The position numbers and the translations under genes were made by a program. From NCBI RefSeq assembly GCF_000002425.4, contig NC_037270.1, positions 2,703,680-2,767,679 on the forward strand: DNA of 64,000 nucleotides. Reading direction: 5' to 3'. Positions 1 through 10,571 of the stretch are shown here, one piece after another (the first letter of the stretch is position 1; each line of letters opens with the position of its first letter). Below the pieces are notes generated by a model that was not told the origin of the DNA, did not search any database, and was given only the letters and a program-made list of their open reading frames with translations. The stretch is from Physcomitrium patens (Eukaryota > Streptophyta > Bryopsida > Funariales > Funariaceae).

Positions 1-624
1 ATGGATGAATAGTCAGGAAAAGTAGTTATCATTTGTAGTATAAGGAGGATGGGAGAGGGGAAGAAAATGCTAGACTACGATAGTACTGAGCCGGAGATAA
101 GCTTGGCGCTATCTCTTCTTCTTAGTTTTCTTGTTTTTTTTGTATTAGTGTTGATTCTAGTGAAGAGAATCAATTTAATGAATTAATGTTTGATATACAA
201 AGTTGTTTATGGATCACTGTTTATTAGTTTTTGTGAAAGATTGAAGACGTATGAAAGTTTCCAGTCACTGTTTATTGCAAGGTTATAAGTTTAGTAGAGA
301 AGAATTGTAATCGAAGGAATTGTCTTGATCAGATTCTGTGGATTGGAAGTTGTTCGTTCCAGTGTTTGGGATATGCTTGTGTATTCGTGACTTATACAGG
401 GTACTGAAATCATTGTCGTGGATGTTATTATATTGATATGAGAGAGTGGACAGTAGGAGGAAAAGTTAAGTGTTCTTCGGTATGGTAAGCATTCAGCAGT
501 AGCAGTTAATTGCGTGATCCTAACAATTGGAGCTCATATACATGGTCTTTCTCTGTGTTTGAATCCCCATATATGGATTTATTCTGGGAGGTTTCTTCCG
601 AAATAAGTAAAATGAGCAATTACA
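1..624 (+). mobile_element. RLG-2a 5' LTR, left end outside window
   Basis: This is the 3' part of a long terminal repeat. It matches 6690-7390 (3' LTR of the same element) and 45282-46053, sharing a block near 91-118 (GAGCCGG..ATAAGCTTGG) and the end AATGAGCAATTACA. It stops at CA, 624, just before a TGG primer site. The first roughly 95 bases of the LTR lie outside the window. The two LTRs of this element differ by many substitutions and an indel near position 40, so the insertion is old. Confidence 0.8.
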
Positions 625-627
625 TTT

Positions 628-647
628 TGGCACCGCTATCAAGGATT
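628..647 (+). promoter_or_regulatory. RLG-2a primer-binding site
   Basis: TGGCACCGCTATCAAGGATT starts three bases after the LTR end, where the minus-strand tRNA primer of an LTR retrotransposon anneals. The related element at 46054 has TGGCGACGCTGCTGGATA at the same place. The two differ enough that I cannot name the tRNA. Confidence 0.6.
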
Positions 648-731
648 AACAACATTATTGAGTATTAGGAATTAACTGTCAAAGCAATAAAGGAGATTAG
701 AAAGCAAACTCAATAGAAATAATGAAAGACT

Positions 732-876
732 ATGGTTATTAAGAATGAGAATTTAACAGCAAAGAGAATAAAGCAATCAAAGGAAAGAACAGAGAGATCG
801 CAAGCAAGAAATTTGTTGCGTAATGAGCAAGATCGCAAATTGAAAAAGAAGCATCGACAAAGTTGGATTAAGCCGT
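732..876 (+). pseudogene. RLG-2a gag, N-terminal piece
   Basis: An open frame from ATG 732 encodes a basic, lysine/arginine-rich segment (KERTERSQARNLLRNEQ) that matches 46165-46305 in RLG-2b. It is cut at 876 by a solo LTR; the interrupted segment resumes at 2529-2532, where GTGGTTGCATGC continues as in the uninterrupted copy. Gag forms the particle shell that packages element RNA. Nothing suggests a functional product here. Confidence 0.6.
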
Positions 877-2528
877 TGTCGTATTACATGTTGTCTTCTT
901 CGGGAATACACTGGGTATATGGCTGTGGAAGGTATAGTTGTTTTTGCAAATAACAAAAAAACCCTAATAGATTTTATCCATGTATAAAGAATATTATTGA
1001 AATATCAATTTCCAAATATTTAAAAACACTCTTCATAGTCATTTTAACCATAAAATATTCCAATTGCTTTATTTCTTTTATAATTAAGTTGTTTTTGTTT
1101 TTCTTAACAAGCCCTAACCCTAGCCAGTGAGCTTTGACAAGATGTAACTTTTGATCCAACTGTCCACTTAGTGTGAAATTTTGCATTCAAATACCAGTAT
1201 AAGCCTTCTATATGCTTAGAAAAATTCAGCCCAATCCAACTTACAGATTGCAAGAAAACGCCCAAAAACTGCACTGATGACACTCGGCCGCAACCTTGAA
1301 ATTTGATGTAGAAACTCCAAAAGTGATTTCTCCTTTGTCAACCGTTAACTCCAGCTCAAAATTGAATAGCCGCTTGATCTCCAAATCTTCTATTACCAAG
1401 CCAAAAATTACGTTGATCCAACTGGTAGATCTTCAGATATCACAGAAACCCTATCCAACCCTAGACTGCCAACTTTTGACAACCCTTTGTACTAAAACCC
1501 AGATATCTCTTGATTGCATCGTTAGATTAACACAAATTTTTGTATACACTTAGCACACCCAACTATCCAGACAATACCAAATTTTAATCCATAGATGCTA
1601 CACGACTTGCACAAACCAATTGAGAATGCAAACCATCAATGTTATATATAAAATCCAAAAACACCAAAATAAACACTGACTTTGAGCAGCGATTGCTCTC
1701 CCCTCACAAACCCGAATGAAACCAAACTAGTGACCTTGAAAAGAGCTTGAAGCTAGTTCTTCGATCCAAAAAAAAACCTGATCTGAAAAAAAAAAAAAAA
1801 AAACCCCTCATTTCTTAACCTTCCTCCTCTTTAACCCTAATTCTCTCCTCTTTCAAATCCTAGCCTCTGAATTTCTTCAATCTTCTATCTTGGATCCGGA
1901 ATTGGCTCCTTCCGTCTTGGATCCGAAATTGGCTCTCGCCGTCAGAGCTTTCTCCTTCGTTTTTACCTTTAAGAGATCCTTTTATGGAAAACAACGTTCC
2001 CTGAAACGACACAGAGAATAGGACAGCGTGAAACAGAATCGAAACCTCGTAATCGAAACCACATTGAGTCACCTGACCAATTCAGGTCTCATATCGGCTA
2101 AGAGTCTAGTAGTAAGATCCGGATGTTCCCGTAATTGGATCAAATTGGTCCTTCGCATCAGATTGGTTGAGGCCCTTAGTAAGACCTGGATTTTTCTGTA
2201 ATTAGACTACATTGAGTTGCTCGACCAATTCAGGTCTCATATTGGATAAGAGGACCCGGATTGGATTCTTAAAATTGGATCCAATTGGCTCTTCGAACCA
2301 GGCTCACCTGTCGTGTGAATTGGTCCTTTCCCTTCCTGCTGACTCTCATTATTGGAATCGAACGGAGCATTTCAATATGCCCCGGCTGACTGTAACAGGG
2401 TGACTGAACCTAGCCTCTCAGTATTTGCACTGGAATTGGTCGTTGCTCCCAATATTCGAGGTAACTGAACATTAATAAAAGTCCTCTTTCTTTATATTTT
2501 CATAGTATACTCGTGTTACAACACGACA
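877..2528 (-). mobile_element. RLG-1 solo LTR with 4-bp target duplication CCGT
   Basis: It begins TGTCGTATTACATG and ends TTACAACACGACA, the RLG-1 LTR ends, and is flanked by CCGT at 873-876 and 2529-2532. Removing it with one CCGT rejoins the gag sequence seen uninterrupted near 46300. No internal region or second LTR is present, so it is a product of LTR-LTR recombination. Element sense is the minus strand, judged from RLG-1b. It is 1652 bp and closely matches 26485-28079. Near 1860-2300 it carries the RLG-2-like coding segment described in the findings. Small frames on either strand inside it recur in the other copy only because the LTRs are copies. Confidence 0.9.
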
Positions 2529-3470
2529 CCGTGGTTGCATGCTTGTGTGCATATTCGATCGTACCCAGAAAACGATCGACCTCTAATATTTTAGAAGTAC
2601 ATACCGTTAAAGAAATTGTCAAGAGCACTTGCAGGGAGCGCTGCTAATAGTCTAGCAAACCTCTCGAAGTCGTTAATGGAAAACGAGGAAGGCACAGAGG
2701 AATTACGTACCCCAATGGGTATCTTCTCAATTGAAAATACGTCCGATCCTAACAAGACTAATTTTGAAGATCGGCATAAATCACTTGCCAATAAAGACCA
2801 ATTCAGAGTTTATCAAAACCTGTCGTTTTCACCTCATATTCAACCAATAAAATTATTTGGAGATAATAATAATCAATCGGGAAGGCCTGGAAGTCCGAAA
2901 AAGACTTTTGTGGGAGAAATTTTTTATTTTAATAAGAAATTGAGCGGAACACTAGCATCTTTAATAACGTCCGGAGGACCAACAGTTTCGATTGCAGTTC
3001 AAATGGATGTAGTGGGTAATCGAATGACTAACGTCGCGCCATTACCTACTTTTTGGGGTTTGCCAAGTACAGATTTTGATCAACATTTGTCTCAATTCTT
3101 GACGATGTGTGTAGCCTATAATGGAAGAAAAGAAGACATTTAGCTGAGATGGCTGCCAACGACATTGAAAGACACAGCGTTTGAGTGGTATAATTGCCAA
3201 CTTGTGGAAAAATTTATCAATTGGGAGGCATTGAAAAATACAATTTTAGCCCATTTTCGACCAATTGGTTTTAAAAAACATCTTAGAGAAAAATTAATGA
3301 ATAGCAGAAAGTTATCTGGGAAGGAATGATTATGGTATAATTCCACAAAGAATAGTGGATGCCGTTCCATTGCAAGCTGTACCACCATCATCATCACACT
3401 CATATGCGCCTTATTCCATGTATCAAAAACCAATACCTACAAAGGAATTACCAAATGCATTGGTATGAAG
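2529..3470 (+). pseudogene. RLG-2a gag, capsid region
   Basis: The longest frame is 2616-3143. It ends at a stop, but the next frame continues with the retrotransposon gag (capsid) core DTAFEWYN..NWEALKN..HFRPIGF, seen also at 46929-47204. A second stop at about 3328 and a deletion remove the rest of the capsid (the LYYGRV..ILNKWPNH segment of RLG-2b). Capsid protein multimerises into virus-like particles. The copy is dead. Confidence 0.75.
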
Positions 3471-4340
3471 GGATCCCAATGAGTCATTGCTGTTAACATT
3501 GATGAAAAAAATGGATGAATTGGCTGTGAATCTGACCAAGGATAAAGAAAAAAGATATAAACCAATCAATATGCATCCCAATGTCTAGTATAGCAATTGT
3601 AAGGGGCAAGATCATTTAGTAATAGAATGTCTTTCACCACTCCAAATGAGTGTACAATGTACCTTTTGCGGGGGTAAGCATATTACCACCAATTGTTGGA
3701 ATTTACAGAAGCAACAACAACTCAGAACCAGATAATGACTCAACCAACTTCGTAGGATGTCAATCAAGTACAAACAAATAATAGATTTGATTGGAATAGA
3801 AATCGAGCGAATAAACAAAACAAGAATTATTCTAATTTCTTCAACTCTAAATTTTACCAAGAAGGTGTATCCAATAGTCACGATATCAACCTGGATACCA
3901 TCAATATCCACCCATGACAAAGCCAATGCCTGATTCTACAGTAACAATGAGTCAACTAAGATCCTTTACTCATCCAACATGAAACAGACCTAGCCGTTAT
4001 ATACCAGTAGACACCCATTATCCCTGAAGGAGTTGGTAGGAGACCACTTAATTGCTATCGTTGCAGACAAATCAGACATTATGCGAGTGAATGTCCTAAT
4101 CCAAGGGCCAGTGATGACTATACTCTAATATGTAGAAATTGTAAGTAGTTTGGTCACACTTATCAACAATGCAATGTGCCCTTTAATTATAATAACCAGG
4201 ACCAGCAAATACAAACAAGCCAACCGGTAGAGGACAAAGGCCCTATTCAACGAGACTCACCAGTACATCGTATCGAGATGGTGAACGTAGTGCTTACCAG
4301 AGGCCAACAAAAAGACAAGAATCTAATTTAAGATATGGAT
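3471..4340 (+). pseudogene. RLG-2a gag nucleocapsid region with repeated CCHC knuckles
   Basis: The translation over 3590-4190 shows four cysteine-histidine modules. The first is near 3593 (first Cys changed to Tyr, then NCKGQDHLVIEC). The second is CTFCGGKHITTNC near 3660, the third CYRCRQIRHYASEC near 4055, and the fourth CRNCK-stop-FGHTYQQC near 4135. Knuckles of this type bind element RNA. In-frame stops show decay. The first two modules recur on the minus strand at 33239-33541, and traces of the third and fourth near 31380-31540, so the arrangement belongs to the family. Confidence 0.7.
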
Positions 4341-4883
4341 GAACCAATCGCAAGAAAGTAAGTATTGTCGTCCACGGGGCTAAACAAACCAATATCAGTA
4401 TTGGGACGTATCTCAATATTGAGACCTCAATAGACTAAGGAACCCAATTCGGTCTCACATGCCAATTTATCGGGACCATCCAATCCAGGTCCTGTTAGGG
4501 GCTTCGTACCCAATATGAGACCTGATTGGATGGCACAACCCAATGAGGTCCCAATTACGGAGGCTTCGGTTCCATTCCAAGCAACTCCAATATCTACGCA
4601 ATTCCAAGAAACGTCCTATCCGTTGAAAGATCCTCTTGGCGATGAGAATTCCAAGGAAGCCCCGACTGCTGTTCCAATTTCAAGTCTAGAGCGGAAGAAT
4701 ATCTTATCTGACGGAGTTAAACTCAAACGAATGAAAAGAAAGAGGGCATTGAAAACTATCCAAAATATGAAACCCTATGATATTTTGAAGGATCTGGATG
4801 CTATTTGGCCTTCTATTTCTATGAAGCAACTTCTAGTGGTCGCACCAGAGTGCCATTTTACATTGAATTCATCGTTAACATAG
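4341..4883 (+). CDS. RLG-2a gag-protease linker segment
   Basis: The open frame from ATG 4515 encodes a proline-rich start (NMRPDWMAQPNEVPITEASVP begins just upstream), then a basic patch near residues 72-84 (KLKRMKRKR), then YDILKDLDAIWPSISMKQLL and LNSSLT before a stop at 4881. The YDILKDLDAIxPSI block recurs at 30748-31257 on the minus strand, so it is a conserved family segment just upstream of the protease. Its role is unknown to me. The stretch 4470-4690 is collinear with part of the RLG-1 LTR (see findings). Confidence 0.6.
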
Positions 4884-4919
4884 CATAGGCAATATAATAA
4901 AGAAGTTTGTGAAGTCAGT

Positions 4920-5867
4920 TTGAACCCTGAACAAGGTACACCAACCATCGATGTTTTGATTGACGGTGTTATGATCTCAGGTGTTCAAGTAGATGGTGGT
5001 TCGAGCGTCAATTTAATGAATGCTGATACAATGGATGCTTTAGATTTGGAACACTTAGTATCCACGACATTGGTATTACGGATGACAGATCATAGCCGAG
5101 TTAAGCCAATGAGTATCTTACGGAGTATTCAAACTATGATTGCCAGTATTACATATGAAATCGACTATATCATCTTTCGGTTACAACGTTCAACTTTATT
5201 GTATCCAATTTTATTAGGACGACCCTGGCTTTATCAAGCAAAGGCCAAGAACGATTGGGATCAGGGTACTTTGACAATTGACAAGAGCGGAGATAAAATG
5301 GTGTTACAAATGTACCCAGTACACTATCACGGGGAATCTCAATTGTCAGCATCTGAATTAACATCAGATGATGAGCTTAGCTCCGATGACGATGCAGTAG
5401 CATCAATTACGGAGGCGACTATGGAGGCAATACTACACCTTGGAGTGGTGTATCAATGTAGAGGTTCGGGGGAGTACTTGATATACCCGACGGACTCGGA
5501 AAACTCGAATTATGTTAGTACTGATTGGATGACCAAGTATGATGTGCACCATGTTAGTGCCCTGGACACAAGATTCAGTACTTCGTACATATCAAACTTA
5601 TCGACTGACTTTAAACTAGTGCGGGAGTTGAAACCAAACATCGCCACTGTACCTTTATGTCAAACTATCAACTTGGCGACCACAACAGAACCTCGGACAA
5701 TTAAGGTCTACGAAGGTATTAAGGAACAAGAGTTGACTTACTGGACCGAATTTTTCTTGCATCGTAAATCCACTTTTGCTTGGACTTATGATGATTTAAA
5801 AGGTATTTCCGCTGAAGTCTATGAGCATCGTATTATTTTAGAGGAGAACGCTAAACCGGTACGGTAG
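4920..5867 (+). CDS. RLG-2a aspartic protease and start of reverse transcriptase
   Basis: A 315-codon open frame. Residues 10-25 hold the protease active-site strand VQVDGGSSVNLM; the usual D-T/S-G is D-G-G here. LLGRPWL near residue 98 matches the second conserved strand of retropepsins. An acidic linker with many serines follows (residues 145-180). FAWTYDDLKGI near 283 and EHRIILEENAKPVR at the end are the conserved lead-in to the reverse transcriptase. The stop at 5865-5867 interrupts the motif rather than ending a protein. The protease would cleave the element polyprotein. Confidence 0.75.
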   Translation: MNPEQGTPTIDVLIDGVMISGVQVDGGSSVNLMNADTMDALDLEHLVSTTLVLRMTDHSRVKPMSILRSIQTMIASITYEIDYIIFRLQRSTLLYPILLGRPWLYQAKAKNDWDQGTLTIDKSGDKMVLQMYPVHYHGESQLSASELTSDDELSSDDDAVASITEATMEAILHLGVVYQCRGSGEYLIYPTDSENSNYVSTDWMTKYDVHHVSALDTRFSTSYISNLSTDFKLVRELKPNIATVPLCQTINLATTTEPRTIKVYEGIKEQELTYWTEFFLHRKSTFAWTYDDLKGISAEVYEHRIILEENAKPVR

Positions 5868-6240
5868 AGACAACACCGGCTTAACCCAAATATCTTTTTT
5901 TAGTGAAAGAGGAATTGGATAAACTTCTTGACGTGGGTTTTATTTACTCAGTATCAAATAGTAAGTAGATTTCTCCAATCGTGATGGCACCAAAGAAGAA
6001 TGAGAAAATCTGAATTTGTCAGGATTTCCGGAAACTTAATATGGCCACCAAAAAAGATTACTTTTCATTACCTTTCACGGATAGTATGGGTAACATGTTG
6101 TCATTATCACGAAGTAATAAAAGAATAGGAGTGGGGCACGAGTTAAAGTCATTCTGTGGTGTTGTTTAGGGTTGGCTGGAGTGCCATTTTCTTATATTTC
6201 TTGTATTTTTGAGAGTAGTAGTTCCAGTTAAAAGCTAACA
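5868..6240 (+). pseudogene. RLG-2a reverse transcriptase N-terminus, internally deleted
   Basis: The translation continues with VKEELDKLLDVGFIY..SPIVMAPKKN and CQDFRKLN..TKKDYFSLPFTDS, the fingers of a Ty3-type reverse transcriptase, with several stops. Near 6095 similarity ends. The catalytic DD motif, RNase H and integrase are absent and only about 500 bases remain before the 3' LTR. This copy could not move by itself. Confidence 0.75.
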
Positions 6241-6441
6241 TTGAGGAGCCGGTCACAAGTATCGATTGAAGATGTTCTAGAATGGATGGATCAACAACAG
6301 CAACAATTAGAACTTCGGGATGTCGAGATCTTGAAATTGGAAGCTCAAGTCTGTATACTGGGTGAGTATAATGAAGATCTATCAAACCACTTGAGGAAGG
6401 AGTCGATGGACTGGAGGAAGAAGAAGAAGATGTGCAATTAG
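6241..6441 (+). CDS. Short coiled-coil-like frame at the 3' end of RLG-2a
   Basis: A 66-codon frame rich in Gln, Glu and Leu (WMDQQQQQLELRDVEILKLEAQV), with a heptad-like spacing that could form a coiled coil, followed by a basic tail. It lies just before the 3' LTR and after the deletion. It may be the extreme C-terminus of the pol polyprotein or a small 3' gene. I do not recognise it and see no second copy in the window. Confidence 0.35.
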   Translation: MRSRSQVSIEDVLEWMDQQQQQLELRDVEILKLEAQVCILGEYNEDLSNHLRKESMDWRKKKKMCN

Positions 6442-6582
6442 AACTAGATTTGGTCGAACCTACATTCGATAATGTAGCAAATGATTAATTAGATAGGCCA
6501 GAGGGATCGTAATTTTTGTAGAGTTTTGTTAGATAATTTTTAGATAGGTATCAATTGAATGTTTGTGAGGACGCTGCATAGT

Positions 6583-6596
6583 TAGGAATGGGGCTA
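6583..6596 (+). promoter_or_regulatory. RLG-2a polypurine tract
   Basis: AGGAATGGGGCTA lies immediately before the LTR start TGTAGAATA at 6597. It is the purine-rich primer for plus-strand synthesis, although it is interrupted by CT. Confidence 0.5.
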
Positions 6597-7390
6597 TGTA
6601 GAATAAGTAGTTATTTTTAAAATGTAGATACCTAGTGTATAGTATAAACAGGGATAGATAACTGCTGAAAAGGTGGTTCAGTAGGTAGAATAGATGAATA
6701 GTCAGGAAAAGTAGTTATCATCTGTAGTATGGGAGTTGGTATCTGGAGGTAGTATAAGGAGGATGGAAGAGGGGAAGAAAATGCCAGACTGTGAGAATCG
6801 TGAGCTAAGGGCCATCGCTATGATAGTGTGAGCCGGGGTAAGCTTGGTGCTACCTCTTTTCTTTTGTTTGTTATTTTCTTTGAATAAGAGGATTGAGAGT
6901 TTTTAAATATTGTGAAGTGAATTATGGAATGGAAATGTGATTGGTATTATTTGAGAAGAATAAAGATTGAATGCTAAAATCTGATTGTAGTTTAGTAGAG
7001 AGAATGAGTTTGTGTTTGTGTGAAATACCGTAATGAGAATGGCAGTTCTGTGTGAAGAATTCGAGTGATTGGAATGAGGGTAATTGTGTACTGAAAGCTG
7101 TGAGGGCGTAGTATTATAGTTGAAGATTATGAGGGTGAATATATTGGTGGAAATAGCAGTTATTGGTATGACTGAATTACTGTAAGGAAGAGACCGATAA
7201 GGTGAAGGGAGAGATTATAGTTTCCTTGTGTATTCAGATATTGAAAATAGAGACGATACATTCACGAGATAATTGATTGTGTGACCCTAACGTAAACGCT
7301 TAAGCAACTAATCATTCCCCGTATTCGAATCCCCCTATACGGGTTTATTCTGGGAGGTTTCTTCCGGAATTAATAAAATGAGCAATCACA
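6597..7390 (+). mobile_element. RLG-2a 3' LTR
   Basis: The LTR is 794 bp, begins TGTAGAATAAGTAG and ends GAGCAATCACA. The start is supported by the matching start TGTAGAATAGA of RLG-2b at 45282. It matches 1-624 over its length, with substitutions and an indel. GAGCCGGGGTAAGCTTGGTGC, shared with 45485-45506, may be part of the promoter-leader region. Confidence 0.8.
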
Positions 7391-7532
7391 AGGACTTAAA
7401 ATTTAGAATTTATTTAGGCCTTAGGATTTATCTAAGGTTAGATTTAGAATTTAGAATTTAGAATTTAGTTAGGATTTGACCTAGAATTTAGTTAAGATTT
7501 GTTAGAATTTCAATTAGAATTAAATATCATAA
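7391..7532. repeat. AT-rich short tandem repeat, likely LTR remnant
   Basis: Repeated units close to AGAATTTAGTTAGGATTT. The same kind of array lies inside the RLG-1 solo LTR at 11590-11740 and, reversed, at 16510-16680. It is probably a fragment of such an LTR between RLG-2a and RLG-3a. Confidence 0.5.
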
Positions 7533-7963
7533 AAATATACATGTAAACCAATAATTACCTATATAATTAGATAAAAGTAAATAAAAGTGGATTAATTCCA
7601 TAATATCTTGTATTAAAGCTTCTTAAAAGCTTCATAGATGTTGCTTTGACTTTATAGGTATCTATAATTGATTTCTTAGCTTAGAAATGTGGTCAATAAG
7701 TTAGCCATGTGCCACATATGTTGGTAGCTTGAAAAACAAGCTAATTATATGGCCCATACTTAGAAAACTTTTTTTGTAAGCTAAATCATGTATCATGCAA
7801 AATCAACATATATTAGAGGTCCTATGGAACATTGTCATGTAATTCCTAGGTAGATAGTCTATATAGAGGCAAGAGAGAAGCCCTCTTCATTCTTATCAAT
7901 TCTTTTCTTATTTCTAGTCTAGATTTAAAAGTCTTTAGTTTCATTATCTTTTGGCAATAGCCA
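7533..7963 (+). mobile_element. RLG-3a 5' LTR (approximate ends)
   Basis: It matches 14098-14550 read on the opposite strand, including AATATACATG at its start, the GGTCC..GGAACATTG block, and TTGGCAATAGCCA at its end. The first bases are mutated, so the start is approximate. An RLG-3 gag and pol follow on the same strand. Confidence 0.6.
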
Positions 7964-8281
7964 TTTCAATTTTTTTTAATATATATGCTACTTTATTATT
8001 ATTTTATCACTTTTCTTTTGACAAACATTTCTCAGGCTTATGCATCTTCTTCTAATTCATGTCTTTTATAAATTTATAAGAATATATTGATAATATTAGA
8101 ATTTTTTCTTTTCTTAATTAAGAATGGATTATCCCATTCTCTTGATAAGACATAAATGTATTAGAAGTTGCATATTGACCTCTTTTAAATTAATATTGTT
8201 CTTAGTATCTTTTTTTTCTCAAGTCCTCTCTTTTGTTTATCTTAAGTAATATTAGATATTTATTTTCTAACTATTATCATC
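7964..8281 (+). other. RLG-3a leader, no clear gene
   Basis: This is AT-rich sequence between the LTR and the first recognisable gag similarity. I see no open frame of note and no canonical primer-binding site after the presumed LTR end. Confidence 0.35.
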
Positions 8282-8762
8282 ACAAAGCTTGTTGAAATGA
8301 AGAGTGAAATGACAATTTTGATAATTTGCAATTGATATCAAGTGGGATGATCTTACATTTATTATCCAATTTCTCTATGGATTATAATATGAGATAAAGA
8401 ACTTGATATTCAACTTACATAATCGTCAAATATTAAGTCAAGCAATTGACTTTGCTATGAAGTATAACAATCAACTTTTTAAATTTTAATCTGAGAGTCA
8501 GACAAATGGGCTTCAACGTTAGTATAATTCAATAGAAATATCAATGCTTTCTTAACACATGTATTTAGAATTAGAGGATATGCAAATTAATATGGTATAT
8601 TTTGAATCTCTTATTGAGCAAAAAAAGACTTGTCACCATCAAGAAGAATTATGCTTATATTATGGAGAACCTAAGCACGCTACTCAACATTGTCCAAAGA
8701 AGCAATACAATTATAAAATGAAGAGTATAAATATCAAAGAAGACAAAATATTAAAAAAATAA
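8282..8762 (+). pseudogene. RLG-3a gag remnant with a CCHC-like knuckle
   Basis: The last frame (8559-8762) contains CLYYGEPKHATQHC, a C-x2-C-x4-H-x4-C knuckle in which the second Cys is Tyr, followed by a basic tail. Upstream frames are broken. It sits directly before a protease, as expected for chromovirus gag. Confidence 0.6.
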
Positions 8763-8786
8763 GTTTGTCTAGCTACAATAAGGACT

Positions 8787-9143
8787 GTGCAGTTGAAACC
8801 TTATACAATACCTAATGAAGGTCCTATTCTCTCTTCAAAACCTTCTCTTTGTTTTATATTAAATATTATTTTAAGATCTAAACATTACAAAGTCTCTTTT
8901 TTGTTAGATTCAAGAGCCTCAGCATGTTTCTTAATTGAAAAATTTGCTAAAAAACTTAACATATCTTTAGTAAAGAAAAATAAACCTATTCATATAAAAT
9001 TTATAGATAGTCATCCATTATCTTCTAGACATGTTACTCACAAAATCCTTCCTATAGAAGTGCTAACCAATGGTCATAATAGCTTTGTGGTATTTAATAT
9101 CATTAAATATCTCTTTAATCTAATTATTTTAGGCTTATCATGA
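8787..9143 (+). pseudogene. RLG-3a aspartic protease
   Basis: A 118-codon frame with the active-site strand LLDSRASACFL (normally DSGA; Gly to Arg) near residue 37, and the strand NLIILGLS (normally ILGLPWL) at the end. The loop residue needed for catalysis is altered and the frame closes before the usual W-L, so it is inactive as read. Confidence 0.65.
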
Positions 9144-10571
9144 TTAGAAAAATACAATCCTTGAATAAAGTGAATTTCTTATACTTTCAACTTTTCTAAA
9201 AATATAACTAAGAGTTTACTTAATCAAGTAGAAAATTATAAGTTTAATATAATTAAACTTATATTTGTATGTATAAGAATATTCTTACATGTTGCAAAAG
9301 AAGAATCACCTTATATCATTTATATTACATCCATTTCTAATGGTGCAAAGACTTTAAGTGGCATTCTAGGCTAATATGAAGAATTTCAAGATGTATTTGA
9401 AAAAAAATACAAATACTCTTTCAGAACATCATCTCTATGACTACTCAATTGACCTTAAAAAATGAGCAGAATTACTATTTGGACCAATCTATAATTTATC
9501 AAAAAATAAATTGGCTAAATTTAAAGAATATATTAAAGAGAATCTAGTCAAGAACTTCATAGCCATTTTAAATTTCTAAGAAGAGCTCCAATTTTATTTG
9601 TGAAGTAAAAAAAATGGATCATTGCTAATATGTGTTGATTGTTAAAGACTCAAGAAGATCATTATCAGGAATAAGTATCCACTACCTTTAATATATAGAT
9701 TTCTTGGTCACTTAAATTAAGCTAAGATCTATATAAAAATAGATCTATAAAGAGCATACAATCTGGTATGCATCAAAAGAGGAGGTGAATGGAAGATTGT
9801 ATTTTGAACTAGATATGGATATTTTGAATATAATGTCATGTCTTTTAGACTTACAAATTTACTAGCATCTTTTGAACATCTTATGAATGATATTTTTTGA
9901 GAGTCTTTGGCTAATTTTATTATCTGTTATCTAGACGATATTTTGATCTATTCTAAGAATACAAAAGAATATGAACTTCATATTTGTCATATGTTACAAA
10001 AACTAAGTAATACGAGACTCTATGCCAAGATAGAAAAGTATATATTCTATACTACTTAAGTTGACTTCTTAAATTACATTATTTCAAATGATGGACTTAT
10101 GATGGATCTTAAGAGAGTTCAAATTATTATAAATTGAAAGATCTCAAAAATGGTATGAAATGTCAAATGTTTTTTGGAATTTGCGAACTACTATCAAATC
10201 TTCATCAAAGACTTTTCTTGAATTGCAACTCCACTTACACATTTGACTTGTAAAGTCAAACATTAGTGGATTCAAGAAGCAGAAGGAGCTTTTGAAGCTT
10301 TAAAGATAGCATTTATTATTTTACCAAACTTATATCGCATTGACTTCTCTATAATATTCTTTATGGAAAAAGAAGCATCATACTTTACTTTAGATATTGT
10401 ATTATTATAAATGGGAATAGATGATAAACTTCACCTACTAGCTTTTCATTCCAAGAAATTTTCAATTACCGAAATTAACTATGAGATCTATAACAAAGAG
10501 CTTGTTGCAATTGTGGATTCTTTTTAAGAATGGCGTTATTATCTAGAAGGTGCTTCTAGTCCAATCACCAT
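9144..10571 (+). pseudogene. RLG-3a reverse transcriptase and start of RNase H
   Basis: Visible in order: FGPIYNLSKNKLAKFKEYI (RT lead-in, near 9480), NKYPLPLI near 9675, the catalytic strand CYLDDILIYSKN near 9927-9962, and the RNase H segment [19 protein letters not shown] near 10446. Many codons are stops, several where Arg or Trp is expected (for example TGA after GACTTTTCT near 10217). Similarity is to chromoviruses. The copy is interrupted at 10571 by a solo LTR within RNase H. Confidence 0.8.

Noticed and set aside
974-1186. Minus-strand frame of 70 codons repeated almost unchanged at 26582-26794
   Set aside because: Both lie at the same place in two copies of one solo LTR sub-family. 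Similarity comes from the LTR being a repeat, not from a conserved gene.
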